Of a DNA stretch of 64,000 nt, positions 37,027-47,400 are shown piece after piece. The notes under the pieces are model-generated. The model worked only from the letters and a program-made list of their open reading frames with translations. It was not told the origin of the DNA and did not search any database. The stretch is from the NCBI GenBank assembly GCA_030803735.1, contig JAURUC010000001.1, positions 2,931,501 through 2,995,500 of the forward strand. The letters are read 5' to 3'. The number at the start of each line of letters is the position of its first letter. Position 1 is the first letter of the stretch. Source of the stretch: Actinopolyspora lacussalsi (lineage in GTDB: Bacteria; Actinomycetota; Actinomycetes; Mycobacteriales; Pseudonocardiaceae). The translations under genes and the position numbers were made by a program.

Positions 37027-39684
37027 TCAGTTGACCCGAAGCACCGTCTCACCCAACTCCGGAGCCCCCTTCGGGTATTCCCGCCTGGTCCGTGCCCACA
37101 GCCACGACTCGAACCGCTCCTCGGAGAGCGGACGGGATATGAGGTATCCCTGCGCGGTGTCGCACCCCATCCGCACGAGCTGATCCCTGGCGGCGTCGTC
37201 CTCGACCCCTTCCGCGACCACGCTCAGCTCCAGCGAGTGCCCCAGTTCGACGATGGAACGCACCACCGCCATATCGCTGAGATCGGTCCCCATGCCGAGC
37301 ACGAAACTCTTGTCGATCTTTACCTCGTCGACCGGAAGTTGTCGGAGGTACGCCAGCGAGGAGTAGCCGGTTCCGAAGTCGTCGACCGCCAGCACCACGC
37401 CCAGCGCCCGCAGTCTGCGCAGCACCGGCAACGAGCGGTCCGGATCGGCCATCACGCTGGACTCGGTCAGCTCGAAGGTCAACAACCCGGGCGGCACATC
37501 GTGCCGGTCGAACGCCTCCCGCACCCGCTCGGGAAACGTCTCGTCGGCGAGGTTGCGCACCGAGAGGTTGACCGCCACCGAAAGCCGCAACCCCCGGTCC
37601 AGCCAGTCCCGGATGCGGATCAGCGCGCGTTCCAGCACGAACTCGGTGAGCGCGTCCACCAGCCCGGTGGCCTCCACGACCGGCACGAACTCGTCCGGTG
37701 AGAGACGCCCGTACTCCGGGTGCGACCAACGCACCAACGCCTCGGCGCCGACGATGCGCTTACCGGGCAGCGCGACCTTGGGCTGGTAGTGCACCTCGAT
37801 CTGACCGCTCTCCAGCGCCTGCCGGAACTGAGTCACCAGCTGGAAGCGTCGCAGGAAGATCTGTCCCATGCTCGGGACGTAGCCCCGCACACCGTCCTCG
37901 CCGGTGCGCGCGGCGCGCACCGCCACGTCGGCACGTTGCAGCAGCACGTCCACATCGCCCTCGGTATCCTCCTCCGCGGGCACGGAGGAGACGTAGCCGG
38001 CCACGGCCGTGGCCTCCACCACCAGCTTGTCGAGCGGGTAGGGCTCGGCTATCAACTCGCGCAGCACACCCGCGATCTCCGCGGCCTGTGCCTCGGTGTG
38101 CCCCTGCAGCAGTACCGCGAAGGAGTTCGCCTCCAGCCGTGCGACCGGCACGTGCGCCCCGAGGTACTCGCGCATCCGCCTGCCCGCCGCGACGATCATC
38201 CGGTCGCCCCAGGCATAGCCGAGTGCCTCACTGACCGTGGTGAGCAGTTCGAGATCGACGCGCAGCACCACGGCGGTGCTCTCCTGCAGCGCTTCCGCGG
38301 ACATCTCGCGGAAACCGGTGCGGTTGAGCAGCCCGGTGAGCGGATCATGATAGGCGTCGTGGCGCAACCGGGCCAACAACCTGCGGTTGTCCATCGCGGT
38401 GGCCAGATGACTCGCCAGGGTGTGCAGCAGCCTGATGTCGGCGCGCCCGAATCCGCGCCACCGGCTCACCCTGTCGTGCACCTCGATGGCACCCAGCAGC
38501 TGGTTCGTACCGCGCAGCGGCACGACCAGCGCCTCGTGCGCCGCCCTGCGGTTCAGCGCCCCGCGGATGTCCTCCGGGGCGTCGACGCTGCGGAAGGAAC
38601 GAACGTGCGTCCCCGGCAGTTGCAGCATCGAGCACTCGCGCAGCAGCGTTGCCCCGTCGGTGTTCATCTCCTCCGGCTGCGGACTGCCCGCCACCAGGGT
38701 GCTGACCTCTCCCCTGGGGTCCAACGAGAGGCGCAGCACCACACGAGTGGCATTGAGCTGTTCCCTGATCCGTTCGGCCACCGGTTCCCACTCGTCGACC
38801 GAGACCTGCTCACCGATGGCACTCACGGCTGGTGCGTCCGAATCGGACAGCACTCGTGCCGCGTGCTGCCCGGAACGTGCGACCCGCAGACTCACGTCGC
38901 TGAGCGCCTCCAGGTCGCGCTGTTCGCGCAGTAACCCGGAGTAGGCGCGGTAGAGCGCCAGCACGCCGGCCATGAGCACCGTCACCAGCGCCCAGCCCCA
39001 ACGGGTGTTGACCGCGAGTTCGTACCCCACGAGCCCGATGGAGGTGTTCAGCAGCCCGACGACGAGGGTACGGCCGCCGAGCAACAGCCCCGCGGACACG
39101 CGCATTCCGTTGCCCAGCGCGTACAGCGCGGCCACGGCGCAACCACAACTGATCAGCGAGGAGCTGGCGGCGCCGATCCCGGCACAGAGCCAGAGCGGCA
39201 CCACTTCACCGAGCGCGCCGCGACACGTGCCCGCGATCAGGAACGGGACGGCGATCTCCCAGCACAGCACCCCGGCGTTGTACGCGACATGACTGGCCGC
39301 GCGTTTGCGTACCTGCATCGCCAGTCCCGCGACGAGGTTGGCCGCCAGCACCACTTCGAACGGGGCGGTCAGCAGCCCGAGAATGAGCGGGATCTCGGTG
39401 AAGGAGATGGTCCAGCCGACCCGCTTGGCGTCCACGTCGATCGTGAGTTGCTCGGCCAGCAGGAACCCGACCGCGAGCAGCGGACCGATGAACAGCAGAT
39501 CGGGGTCTCGGGGGAACGGCAACCACAGTGCTGCCAGCAGCGAGACGAGCATCCCGCTCAGCAGCACGGAAAGTGAAAATCCCAGGAAGATGCGCCGTCT
39601 TCGCGGCGACACTTCGGAGCGAACCGGAGGGCGGGGAACATCGGCGGTCAACCCCGACTCCGAAGAGCGGTGATGCTCGATCAT
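37027..39684 (-). CDS. Membrane-bound GAF / degenerate GGDEF / EAL cyclic-di-GMP protein
   Basis: 885 residues from ATG 39684, with GGGAGGAG five bases upstream. About seven to eight membrane helices (30-255, MASE-like), a GAF-like segment (about 300-445), a GGDEF-fold (about 450-610) and an EAL domain (about 625-870). The diguanylate cyclase motif is replaced by EANSF (ARLEANSFAVLL), so synthesis is unlikely. The EAL domain is intact (GAEALVRW, NLSVRNL, ELTESSVM, DDFGTGYSSL, KIDKSFV, VAEGVED), so c-di-GMP hydrolysis is expected. It is monocistronic. Confidence 0.92.
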   Translation of the reverse strand: MIEHHRSSESGLTADVPRPPVRSEVSPRRRRIFLGFSLSVLLSGMLVSLLAALWLPFPRDPDLLFIGPLLAVGFLLAEQLTIDVDAKRVGWTISFTEIPLILGLLTAPFEVVLAANLVAGLAMQVRKRAASHVAYNAGVLCWEIAVPFLIAGTCRGALGEVVPLWLCAGIGAASSSLISCGCAVAALYALGNGMRVSAGLLLGGRTLVVGLLNTSIGLVGYELAVNTRWGWALVTVLMAGVLALYRAYSGLLREQRDLEALSDVSLRVARSGQHAARVLSDSDAPAVSAIGEQVSVDEWEPVAERIREQLNATRVVLRLSLDPRGEVSTLVAGSPQPEEMNTDGATLLRECSMLQLPGTHVRSFRSVDAPEDIRGALNRRAAHEALVVPLRGTNQLLGAIEVHDRVSRWRGFGRADIRLLHTLASHLATAMDNRRLLARLRHDAYHDPLTGLLNRTGFREMSAEALQESTAVVLRVDLELLTTVSEALGYAWGDRMIVAAGRRMREYLGAHVPVARLEANSFAVLLQGHTEAQAAEIAGVLRELIAEPYPLDKLVVEATAVAGYVSSVPAEEDTEGDVDVLLQRADVAVRAARTGEDGVRGYVPSMGQIFLRRFQLVTQFRQALESGQIEVHYQPKVALPGKRIVGAEALVRWSHPEYGRLSPDEFVPVVEATGLVDALTEFVLERALIRIRDWLDRGLRLSVAVNLSVRNLADETFPERVREAFDRHDVPPGLLTFELTESSVMADPDRSLPVLRRLRALGVVLAVDDFGTGYSSLAYLRQLPVDEVKIDKSFVLGMGTDLSDMAVVRSIVELGHSLELSVVAEGVEDDAARDQLVRMGCDTAQGYLISRPLSEERFESWLWARTRREYPKGAPELGETVLRVN

Positions 39685-40107
39685 CCACGCTCCTCCCGCC
39701 AAGCGACCCGTTTCATGGTCGCGTTACTCAGCGTCGATCGTGACGCACGACAACCCTGCTTGACCAGTCTTCGATTGGTGCCATCGTGGATGGACCATCG
39801 AGCAGATTACTAAACCCCACCACTAAATGTGGCCGCTTCATCCTCCGAAGTACACGGAAAGATCAGCGAGGGACACACAGCGCACCGGGAAACAGAACCA
39901 GGAAGAGATCACGCACAGCAACCGAAAACCACTGTGAACCTTGCCGCAGCAACCCATTCGAGCGGGCACGGTACGTGTCGATCTAACACTTTCAGTAATA
40001 ATCGCTGCTTCCGGCGCTCGACGTTGGTGCTACCCGCTGGCCGGTCTTCGACGAAGAACGGAGCGCACCGCCCCTTCTCCGCGCGGCCGGCTCCGGGCTC
40101 GAGCCCG
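39685..40107. other. Intergenic region upstream of the EAL gene
   Basis: 423 bp of relatively low GC between the EAL gene start and the end of the hydrolase gene, both on the minus strand. I see no coding frame with typical bias, no RNA gene and no strong hairpin; it presumably holds the EAL promoter. Confidence 0.4.
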
Positions 40108-41124
40108 TCAGTGCGGTATCCGGAACTCCTCGAAGAAGTACCGCACCGCTCGGTCCAGTTCGGCCAGTGCGGGTTCCGCTCCGGGCAGGTGACCGGATTC
40201 GGGCAGGAGAACCGAGCGTTTCGGTGCGTTCAACCGCCCCATAAAGCGTTCGGAATACACACCCGGAGTCCAGCGGTCGGCCTCGGGAGAGACGAGCAGC
40301 AACGGTGGCGCGGTGAAGTTCGCGGGCGAAACGGCGGGCGGCAGACGTAGGTAACTCCGGAACAGCCGCAACGGAATCGTGGCGGCACCGCCGAGCTCGT
40401 CGGCGGAGTAAGTGGCGGCGAGCCGCGCGTTGCCGGAAACCGCGGTGATGTCGAGCAGCCAGTGCAACGGAACCCGGTGCGGTGCGGGCAGCACCGGCAC
40501 CCGGGCCAATGCCTCCGACAACAACCCCGCGCCGGGATTGGCGACCAGACCGTCACGCACTTCCGGACCGCGCGGATCGGCCAGGCTGGTGACGACCAAC
40601 GCGGCCACTCGGTCCGGCACCCTGGCGGCGACCTGATAGGCCAACCAGCCGCCCAGTCCCATCCCGAACAGCACCACCGGTCGAGGGTCCGCGACGCGCT
40701 CGGCCGCGATCAGATCGATCACGCAGTCCACCCAGTGCCGATAAGTGAGGCGGGAATCGACCGCGGGACTCAACCCGTGCCCCGGAAGATCCGGTGCCAC
40801 GTACTCCAATTCGACCAACGAGGGCAATTTGGCGTAGGGAGCCAGCATCCTGCCGTAACCGCCGATACCGTGCAGCATCAGGAGTTTGGCCGCCGCGTCG
40901 TCCCGCCGGACGACGTCCAGGTGCAGCGGGACACCGCGCCAGGACCACCAGTGCTCGATGGGCGAATCCGTGGTGGTGCTGCGCAGCGCCCCGGGGAAGA
41001 ATTCCTGGTAGCGCAGCCAGTGCGTGTGCTCCAGATACCCGGGGACGGCTTCGGCCGAACCTATGGGAGGCCTGGCTCGCGAACCCGAGAACACATTACG
41101 AACATACGGAGCGAATCGCCACAT
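40108..41124 (-). CDS. Alpha/beta-hydrolase-fold protein lacking the nucleophile serine
   Basis: About 338 residues if ATG 41124 is used. The hydrolase core is clear: oxyanion HGIGGYGRML, APDLPGHGLSP, acid SPEADRWTPG, His in ESGHLPGAEP. The nucleophile elbow reads GMGLGG, with Gly in place of Ser, so the classical triad is broken. It may be a non-enzymatic or divergent member. The start is uncertain; it abuts the divergent PPOX gene with a possible 2-base overlap. Confidence 0.75.
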   Translation of the reverse strand: MWRFAPYVRNVFSGSRARPPIGSAEAVPGYLEHTHWLRYQEFFPGALRSTTTDSPIEHWWSWRGVPLHLDVVRRDDAAAKLLMLHGIGGYGRMLAPYAKLPSLVELEYVAPDLPGHGLSPAVDSRLTYRHWVDCVIDLIAAERVADPRPVVLFGMGLGGWLAYQVAARVPDRVAALVVTSLADPRGPEVRDGLVANPGAGLLSEALARVPVLPAPHRVPLHWLLDITAVSGNARLAATYSADELGGAATIPLRLFRSYLRLPPAVSPANFTAPPLLLVSPEADRWTPGVYSERFMGRLNAPKRSVLLPESGHLPGAEPALAELDRAVRYFFEEFRIPH

Positions 41125-41545
41125 GCGCATCGACCGGGAGCAGGCAATCCGACTGTTCGACCGGGCGCGCGTCGCTCGGCTGGGTACCGTGGGCCGTGAC
41201 GAGCAGCCACATCTGGTTCCCGTGACATTCGCGCTGACCGATGAGGGGCGGATCGCCACGGCCGTGGACCACAAACCCAAGACCACCACTTCGCTGCGCA
41301 GACTGCGCAACATCGAACGGAACCCGTTGGTCTCGGTGCTGGCCGATCACTACTCGGAGAACTGGGACGAGCTCTGGTGGGTACGCGTGGACGGCACCGC
41401 TTCGATCCACTCGGCCGAAACCGTTCCGGAAGCCGTGCGAGCGCTGGGTGACAAGTACGAGCAGTACCGACGGCGGCCACCAGTCGCGAGCCTGATACTG
41501 ATCGAGATACAACGGATCACCGGCTGGGCCGCCGCGGCCGACTGA
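41123..41545 (+). CDS. PPOX-class F420/FMN-binding protein (TIGR03668-like)
   Basis: 140 residues: DREQAIRLFDRARVARLGTV, PHLVPVTFAL, VDHKPKTTTSLRRLRNIE, then WWVRVDGTASI. This split-barrel pattern matches the pyridoxamine-oxidase-like family that in actinobacteria binds F420 or a flavin and performs hydride transfer. The substrate is unknown. Divergent from the hydrolase gene with essentially no intergenic space. Confidence 0.85.
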   Translation: MRIDREQAIRLFDRARVARLGTVGRDEQPHLVPVTFALTDEGRIATAVDHKPKTTTSLRRLRNIERNPLVSVLADHYSENWDELWWVRVDGTASIHSAETVPEAVRALGDKYEQYRRRPPVASLILIEIQRITGWAAAAD

Positions 41546-41600
41546 CGGCGGATGCTCGGAGCCGCGCCGCACTCCGACCACCCTGGCAGTCGGCACCGCC

Positions 41601-41701
41601 GCGGGTTCTCCCGTGCGGCTCTCGCGAGGACGCCGGAGACGTTGTGTAGTACCTACCCGATGTCTCCGGCCCGCAGCGAGAGCCGTGCGAGAGGTTCCGC
41701 C
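41601..41701 (+). repeat. Family 1 palindromic element, copy B
   Basis: 101 bp. Outer arms GTGCGGCTCTCGC / GCGAGAGCCGTGC, inner arms CCGGAGAC / GTCTCCGG (changed on both sides relative to copy A), apex GTAG-TAC-CTAC (41646-41656). It lies between the convergent PPOX gene and the 88-residue protein gene. Confidence 0.88.
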
Positions 41702-41847
41702 ACAGCACCACCCACGAAAGATGAGAGGACGACCCACGCAAGGCGTCCCGCGCTCAACCGGCCTGGGGGTCACCGGGAGCGCGGGACGCGTAATCGACAC
41801 TACTGATCGGCCGCAGCTGCTGTCGAGTCACCGATGGGCCGGGTCAC

Positions 41848-42114
41848 TCACTTTTCCGATTCCGAACCCGTGGCTTCGGACCTGCGACGCATCCGGACGC
41901 GCCCGGAGTGAAGATCCAGCGGTCCCGCACCGCTCTCCCTGTCGTCCTCCTTGGCGACGGCCACCCATTCGGCCCGTTCCAGTCGGTACTTGCTGCCCGC
42001 CTCGAACAGCCCGTCCACGCCGGTGACGGTCTGTCCCGAGCCGTCGAAGCGTCGTGCGTAGGAGTCGCGTCGCGCCTGGCGCCGCCTGGCGCGACGCAAC
42101 CGGTCTATGCTCAC
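41848..42114 (-). CDS. Small hypothetical protein, basic N-terminus
   Basis: 88 residues from GTG 42114. A very basic N-terminus (SIDRLRRARRRQARRDSYARR) precedes a small beta-rich segment (YRLERAEWVAVAKEDD, GPLDLHSGRVRMRRR). Codon bias matches the genome. I do not recognise a named family; it could be a nucleic-acid-binding or ribosome-associated protein. Confidence 0.6.
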   Translation of the reverse strand: MSIDRLRRARRRQARRDSYARRFDGSGQTVTGVDGLFEAGSKYRLERAEWVAVAKEDDRESGAGPLDLHSGRVRMRRRSEATGSESEK

Positions 42115-42299
42115 ACCGCCACGTTAACGGCGCGTGCCGCGCTTGCCCGGAACGGTGAGAGACGGGCCACAGTATTCCGCCGCGCCACCGACGACTCCGC
42201 CGCGCCACCGACGGCAGCGGCTGTGACGAGAAACACCGAACGACTCCGAGTACGGAGCCACCCCGCGACCCGGTCGAAGAACTTCAATAGGGTTTCGGT

Positions 42300-42617
42300 G
42301 TGCAGCAGGATCCGTATCAACTCCGCGTGCGGACAGCGCGGTTGTCCCCGCTGGCCGAGGCGTTCGAGGTCGTGGATCGGTACGCCGAGATCAATCACCG
42401 CTACCGCAAGCTGATCCACGACTCACGAGAGATGCTGGCGGCCACGGATGTGCGGCTCACCCAGGCGAGGGGGATGGGCAAGAAGCTCATGGTGCTGGTG
42501 CGGGCAGCCGGTTCGGACTTCAGGGAACGGCTTCCCCCGGAGCAGCGGCACCTGTTGGACGCGGGGCTGCGCCAAGCCGACGACCTGGTGTACGGCGACA
42601 GCACCGGGCAGGACTGA
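42300..42617 (+). CDS. Small helical hypothetical protein
   Basis: 105 residues from GTG 42300, with AGGG about seven bases upstream. It is largely alpha-helical (LAEAFEVVDRYAEINHRYRKLI, SREMLAATDVRLTQARGMGKKLM), with a C-terminal LPPEQRHLLDAGLRQADDLVYG. No family recognised. It is convergent with cvnD. Confidence 0.55.
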   Translation: MQQDPYQLRVRTARLSPLAEAFEVVDRYAEINHRYRKLIHDSREMLAATDVRLTQARGMGKKLMVLVRAAGSDFRERLPPEQRHLLDAGLRQADDLVYGDSTGQD

Positions 42618-42625
42618 GTGAACCG

Positions 42626-42658
42626 TCGCGGGCCACCGAACGAGTCGGCGGCCCGCGA
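42626..42658. terminator. Bidirectional terminator after cvnD
   Basis: TCGCGGGCC and GGCCCGCGA form a 9-bp stem with a 15-base loop, between convergent genes. Confidence 0.7.
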
Positions 42659-42703
42659 GACGGCGGCTGGTCCTCCGGGACCAGATACGGCGCCGGAAGC
42701 TGC

Positions 42704-43309
42704 TCAAGCGCTGCGGCCCGAGGACACCCACTTGCTCATGGCGTACTGGACCAGCGCGATCAGGGCCTCCTTGGTGGAGGACTGATCGCGCGCGTCGCAA
42801 CTCAGCAACGGAACGTCCGAGCTGACTGCCAGTGCCTCACGCACTTCTTCGATACTGTGCTGCAGCTTGCCGTCGAAACAGTTCACTCCGATGACGTAGG
42901 GAGTACCTCGGTCCTCGAAGAAGTCGATCGCCGAGAAGCAGTCGGCCAGCCTGCGGGTGTCCACCAGCACGACGGCACCGATAGCACCGCGCACCAGGTC
43001 GTCCCACATGAACCAGAACCGTTGCTGTCCCGGCGTGCCGAACAGATAGAGAATCAGATCGGCATCCAGCGACAACCGGCCGAAGTCCATCGCCACGGTC
43101 GTGGAGTTCTTGCCCGGGGTGGCGGCCAGGTCGTCGATCCCTTGGCTGGCCTCCGTCATGACCGCTTCCGTGGTGAGCGGAACGATTTCGGAGACCGAAC
43201 CGACGAAGGTCGTCTTACCCACGCCGAAACCACCGGCCACCACGATCTTGGCCGAGCTGGTGGAGGATTTTCCGGTCTGCTGGGGCGCCTTAAAGCCGGC
43301 GGAGTCCAC
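42704..43309 (-). CDS. cvnD: Conservon GTPase CvnD
   Basis: 201 residues, a Ras-like small GTPase of the prokaryotic conservon type: P-loop GGFGVGKTT (about 27-35), switch/G3 GTPGQQRFWFMWD, G4 GVNCFDGK. It is the output component of a CvnA-D signalling complex at the membrane. It overlaps cvnC by 20 bases, and a terminator follows. Confidence 0.95.
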   Translation of the reverse strand: MDSAGFKAPQQTGKSSTSSAKIVVAGGFGVGKTTFVGSVSEIVPLTTEAVMTEASQGIDDLAATPGKNSTTVAMDFGRLSLDADLILYLFGTPGQQRFWFMWDDLVRGAIGAVVLVDTRRLADCFSAIDFFEDRGTPYVIGVNCFDGKLQHSIEEVREALAVSSDVPLLSCDARDQSSTKEALIALVQYAMSKWVSSGRSA

Positions 43310-43907
43310 TCAACACCCTTTCCATCAACATCATGTGCGGTTCACTGCCGCTGTCGGTCACGGTCTGGTGGATATCGACCAGACCCTGTTCGGCCATATC
43401 CGCCAGCAGGACCTTGGCCACACCGAACGGCACACCAAGCAGCGCCCCGATCTCGGCAACCGACCGGGGCTGACCGCACAGCTGTACCACTGACTGGTAC
43501 TCCTGCCGCAAGGGTGTGCCCGGACGGTACTGCGCGCTGGTGGAAATAAGTGTCTCCAGCTCCAGTTCCACATTGGATTTGGTACGTCCCCCCGTCCACG
43601 CGTAGGAACGGATGCTGGCCGCTGGAGTGTCCTCCCCCTCTTCGGCCCGGTTCATCGGTTCGTTCTCCCAACCGACCGACTCCTCGGACCGGGCGCTGTC
43701 GGAACGCGTGCGCTCGGATCGCCGTGGACGCGGTGCGTCCTCCTGCTCCTCCGACCTCCGTTTGCTCCGGCCGCGCCCACTGCCGAAATTGAGCCCGTTG
43801 TAGACGTCGGCGAAAGTCGCCTCGTCGACGTCCTGCTCCTCATCCCGCCCGTACCACCGCCCGACCTCGTCGGAACGACGCTCGTTGTAGCCGGAATCCC
43901 TGCTCAT
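43290..43907 (-). CDS. cvnC: Conservon protein CvnC (DUF742)
   Basis: 205 residues from ATG 43907. An acidic/basic low-complexity N-terminus (1-95) precedes the DUF742 domain (IRSYAWTGGRTKSNVELELETLI, SVAEIGALLGVPFGVAKVLLADM), a winged-helix-like module, ending MERVLSGLRRL. The third component of the conservon. The eight-base gap to cvnB fits one operon. Confidence 0.93.
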   Translation of the reverse strand: MSRDSGYNERRSDEVGRWYGRDEEQDVDEATFADVYNGLNFGSGRGRSKRRSEEQEDAPRPRRSERTRSDSARSEESVGWENEPMNRAEEGEDTPAASIRSYAWTGGRTKSNVELELETLISTSAQYRPGTPLRQEYQSVVQLCGQPRSVAEIGALLGVPFGVAKVLLADMAEQGLVDIHQTVTDSGSEPHMMLMERVLSGLRRL

Positions 43908-43914
43908 GGTGGCC

Positions 43915-44355
43915 TCACACCAATTGCTCTGAAACGGAGTTGTCAGCACCCTGCAACTGCGAACGCAGCTCGGGCGTGAGAATTCGACCGACTCGCTCGA
44001 CCAGCATCGCCATCTCGTAGGCGATCAGGCCCATGTCGCATTGCGGTGCCGCCAGTACGGTCAGGCAGGAACCGTCACTGATGGACATCTGCAGCATCAT
44101 GCCGCGGTCCATCTCGACTATGGTCTCCTTGACCTGCCCCGCTTCGAAGCATCGAGCGGCGCCCTGGGTGAGGCTTAACAAGCCCGAAGCCACCGCGGCG
44201 AGCTGTTCGGCTCGGTCCCGCGGCAACTTGTCCGAAGACGTCAACAGCAGCCCGTCCGCCGAAACCACGATCGCGTGCGCTACTCCGCTCACGCGCTCCG
44301 TGAAATCGGTGACCAACCAATTGAACTGGTCGATCTTCGCCTGCTGAGATGACAT
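43915..44355 (-). CDS. cvnB: Conservon roadblock/LC7 protein CvnB
   Basis: 146 residues from ATG 44355 after AGGAGG. FNWLVTDFTERVSGVAHAIV, SADGLLLTSSDKLPRDRAEQLAAV and the C-terminal helix are typical of actinobacterial roadblock proteins, which bind the CvnD GTPase. 59 bp separate it from cvnA. Confidence 0.95.
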   Translation of the reverse strand: MSSQQAKIDQFNWLVTDFTERVSGVAHAIVVSADGLLLTSSDKLPRDRAEQLAAVASGLLSLTQGAARCFEAGQVKETIVEMDRGMMLQMSISDGSCLTVLAAPQCDMGLIAYEMAMLVERVGRILTPELRSQLQGADNSVSEQLV

Positions 44356-44414
44356 GTCGCCTCCTTTTGCTTGGTTCGGCGGTGGCTGAGCGGGCGGAAC
44401 TCGGCCCCACCTAT

Positions 44415-47400
44415 CTATTCCCCAGCGCTGTGCCTGCCCCGACGCACACCCTGCTGGAAACTCGACAACCGGCCACGGGTCTCGTCCGGCGCCGGCGTGT
44501 TCTGGGCCCCGGAACTCTGACCGCTCGGTGGTGGGGCGCTTCCAGGGGCGAGATGCTGTTTGGGCACTCGCCTGGGTAAGCCCGCCGAGGTGTAGTCCGA
44601 GGGCTGCGGGTCCGCAGCCGCGTCCGCTTCCTGCTGTGCCTGGTCGGTTTCGAAGTTCCACGCGGAGGACTCGTTCACCGGAGACTCCGATCGAGTGATC
44701 CAACTCGACGAATCCCGCTGCTGTCGAGCTCGTCCGTCGAGCTGATGGTTGGCTTCGGCTCCGGGGGCATCGGCATGCTGTGCCGTCGAGGGCGACTGGT
44801 CGTGCCGCGGCCCCTGGTCGGGGAAACCGCCGCCGGGGAATCCGGAGGCGGCACTGTCCGAGGACTTCTCGAGCTCGGCTTCTTCCATCCAGCTGAGTCC
44901 TCTGCCACCGGCGGCTGAACCGGGGTTCCCACCGGCCCGCGGACCGTCGGGAGCGGCTCCGGACCGACCACCGGAATCGTTCGACTGGCCGCGCGGCGTG
45001 CGGCGCGGCAGACCGGAGGGCGTGAAACCGCCCGGGTCCGCACGGGACTCGGAGGTGGGTTCCTCCACACGGGGATGTTGTGTGGTCTCCTCCGTGCTGC
45101 CCGGCGGAACCGGCGTCCCCGCGGGGACTCCCCTGTCGCCGGGCCTGTCGTTGGAGGGCCCGTCGCTGGAGGGCCTTTCACCGGGGAGCTTTTCGCCGAG
45201 GGCCCCCCTCTCGTGCGGGACTCGCCGGTCGTTGTCCTCCTCGCCGGTGGGCCAGGACCACTCACCGGTGCCGGACTGCCCCGAGGAGGTCTGGTGATAG
45301 GCGTCCTCGGGTGACGGGTGGAACCACTGTGGTGCGGAGTCGGTGAGCATCGCGGGTGAACCGGTTCGGGGGGCTATCGCGTGAACAACGGTCGGCGCGC
45401 TGTCCGAGTAACGCTGTTCCGGCCCCTCTTCCGAGGCGAAGTCGTCGAAGTGCAGCGATGCCCCGGACGACTCGTCCTCCTCGGTGCTTTCCACGTACTC
45501 CTGGCCCTCCGGAGGTTCGAAGAGACCGCGGAACCTGTCCGACGGCTCCGGATCCCGCTGCTGGGGGGCCCGCTGCTGGGGATCCCACTGCTGGCTCGCG
45601 GAGCGGACCGGCTCGGCAGCGGCCGGGGGGTCCGGTTGGGAAACCGGCGCGGAGGGCGGTGTCGGAGCCTGCGGCCGCGAGTTCCCCTGCTCCGGAGGCC
45701 GGGAACGGTCACCGCTCTGGGACGGAGGCTGGGTGGGAGTCGCCGGGGAGCCACCACGCTGCTGGGTCGGCAGCGAGGGGGGCTCCCCCAGATCGAACCG
45801 GGGCAGACCACCTTCCAGGATCTGATGACGGTTGGCCCCGTTGGCATTGGCCCCGTTCGCACGGGGCGCGGAGGTCTGTTCGTCGCCGCTGCGGTGCTGT
45901 TCATCGCCGCTGCGGGACCGCTCGTCACCCTGCTGTCCCGGCTGCTCCGTGGCGGTGCTGCCGGAGCTGTCCTGACCGGGGGCGGACAGCCGCTGTTCGA
46001 TGGTGGAAGGGCTCGGCTCGGGCGTGGACCGCACGGTGGACTGCGCGGAACCGTCGGGAATGACCAGGTCGGGCGGAATCCGGACCGTAGCGCGAACTCC
46101 GTCGACGTCGTCCCCGCCGTGCAACCGCACCGTGATGCCGTGCCTGCCCGCCAACCGCGCGATGACCAGCAGCCCCATTCGCCGGGAGGTTGACAGGTCG
46201 TACTCGTCGAAGGAGGCCAGCCGGTCGTTGGCCTCGGCGAGTTCCTGTTCCCCCATGCCGATCCCGTGGTCGAGCACGTCGATGGTCAACGAGGAGTCCT
46301 CGGACTGATGGCTGGAGACCGTGACCGAGGTCTCGGGGGAGGAGAAGTTCGCGGCGTTGTCGAGCAACTCGGCCATCAACCGCACCAGGTCGCTGCCCGC
46401 GTAGCCGACCAACCGGGCCGCCGGGGGCGACTGCACCACCACACGGGGATAGTGCTCGATCTCGGAGATCGCGGCACGGAGCACGTCGGACAGCTGCACC
46501 GGCTGGGTGAACCGGCGTGCCATGTCGCTGCCGGACAGCACCATGAGGTTCTCGTTGTTGCGCCGCATCCTGGTGGCGAGGTGGTCGAGCCGGAACAGTG
46601 TCGCCAGCTGGTCCGGGTCGTCCTCGTCGTGCTCGAGTTGCTCGAACAGTCGCAGCTGACGCTCCAGCAGGCTCTGACTGCGCCGGGAGACGTTGACGAA
46701 GGAGTCACTGTAACCGCGCCGCAGGTTCGCCTGCTCCGAGGCGAGGTAAAGGGCCTGGCGGTTGACCTCGTCGAAGGCGCGGGCCACCTGACCGACCTCC
46801 TCGGTGGTCCGCACCGGCACCGCGTCGACCTCCACATCGGATTCGGAGGACCCGTGCCGGATGCGGTCGACGGCACGGGGCAACTGCTCGTCAGCGGCGT
46901 GCAGCGCGCCGCGGCGCAGCTGATCCAGCGACCTGAGCAGATTGCGCCCCATCACGACGATGATGGCCGCGGCCACGATCAGCCCCGCGACCATGATCAC
47001 GGTGGTCAGTCCGGCCCGGTCGCTGGCTTCGTCGTACAACGAGTAAGCGCGCTGGTTGAACTGCTTCGACAGCTCGTAGCGCACCTGGGTGGTGCTGTTG
47101 ATCAGATTGTCGGAAAGCTGGTTCCACTGGTCCAGCGTCAGGGAGGAGCGCACTTCGTCGATCCGGATCGCCCGCATGAGCTGATCCTCGGTCTCCAGCC
47201 ACCGCTGCATGACGTCGCTGTTGACGACCTCCCTGGCCTGTCTCGGCTCGGAGTTGGCCACGGACTCGAAACTGGTTATCCGCGAGTCCAGCCGGGCCCT
47301 GGAGTCGTTGAGCGCGTCGGTCAGGTCGGGAGTGAAATCGCTCCGGGGCAGCGCGGCGTCCACCAGGGCACGTTGGATCCGGATCTCGTCCTCGGCCCTG

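Noticed and set aside
42626-42658. A further family 1 or 2 element
   Set aside because: The hairpin is a simple 9-bp stem without the shared apex or flanks, so it is an ordinary terminator.
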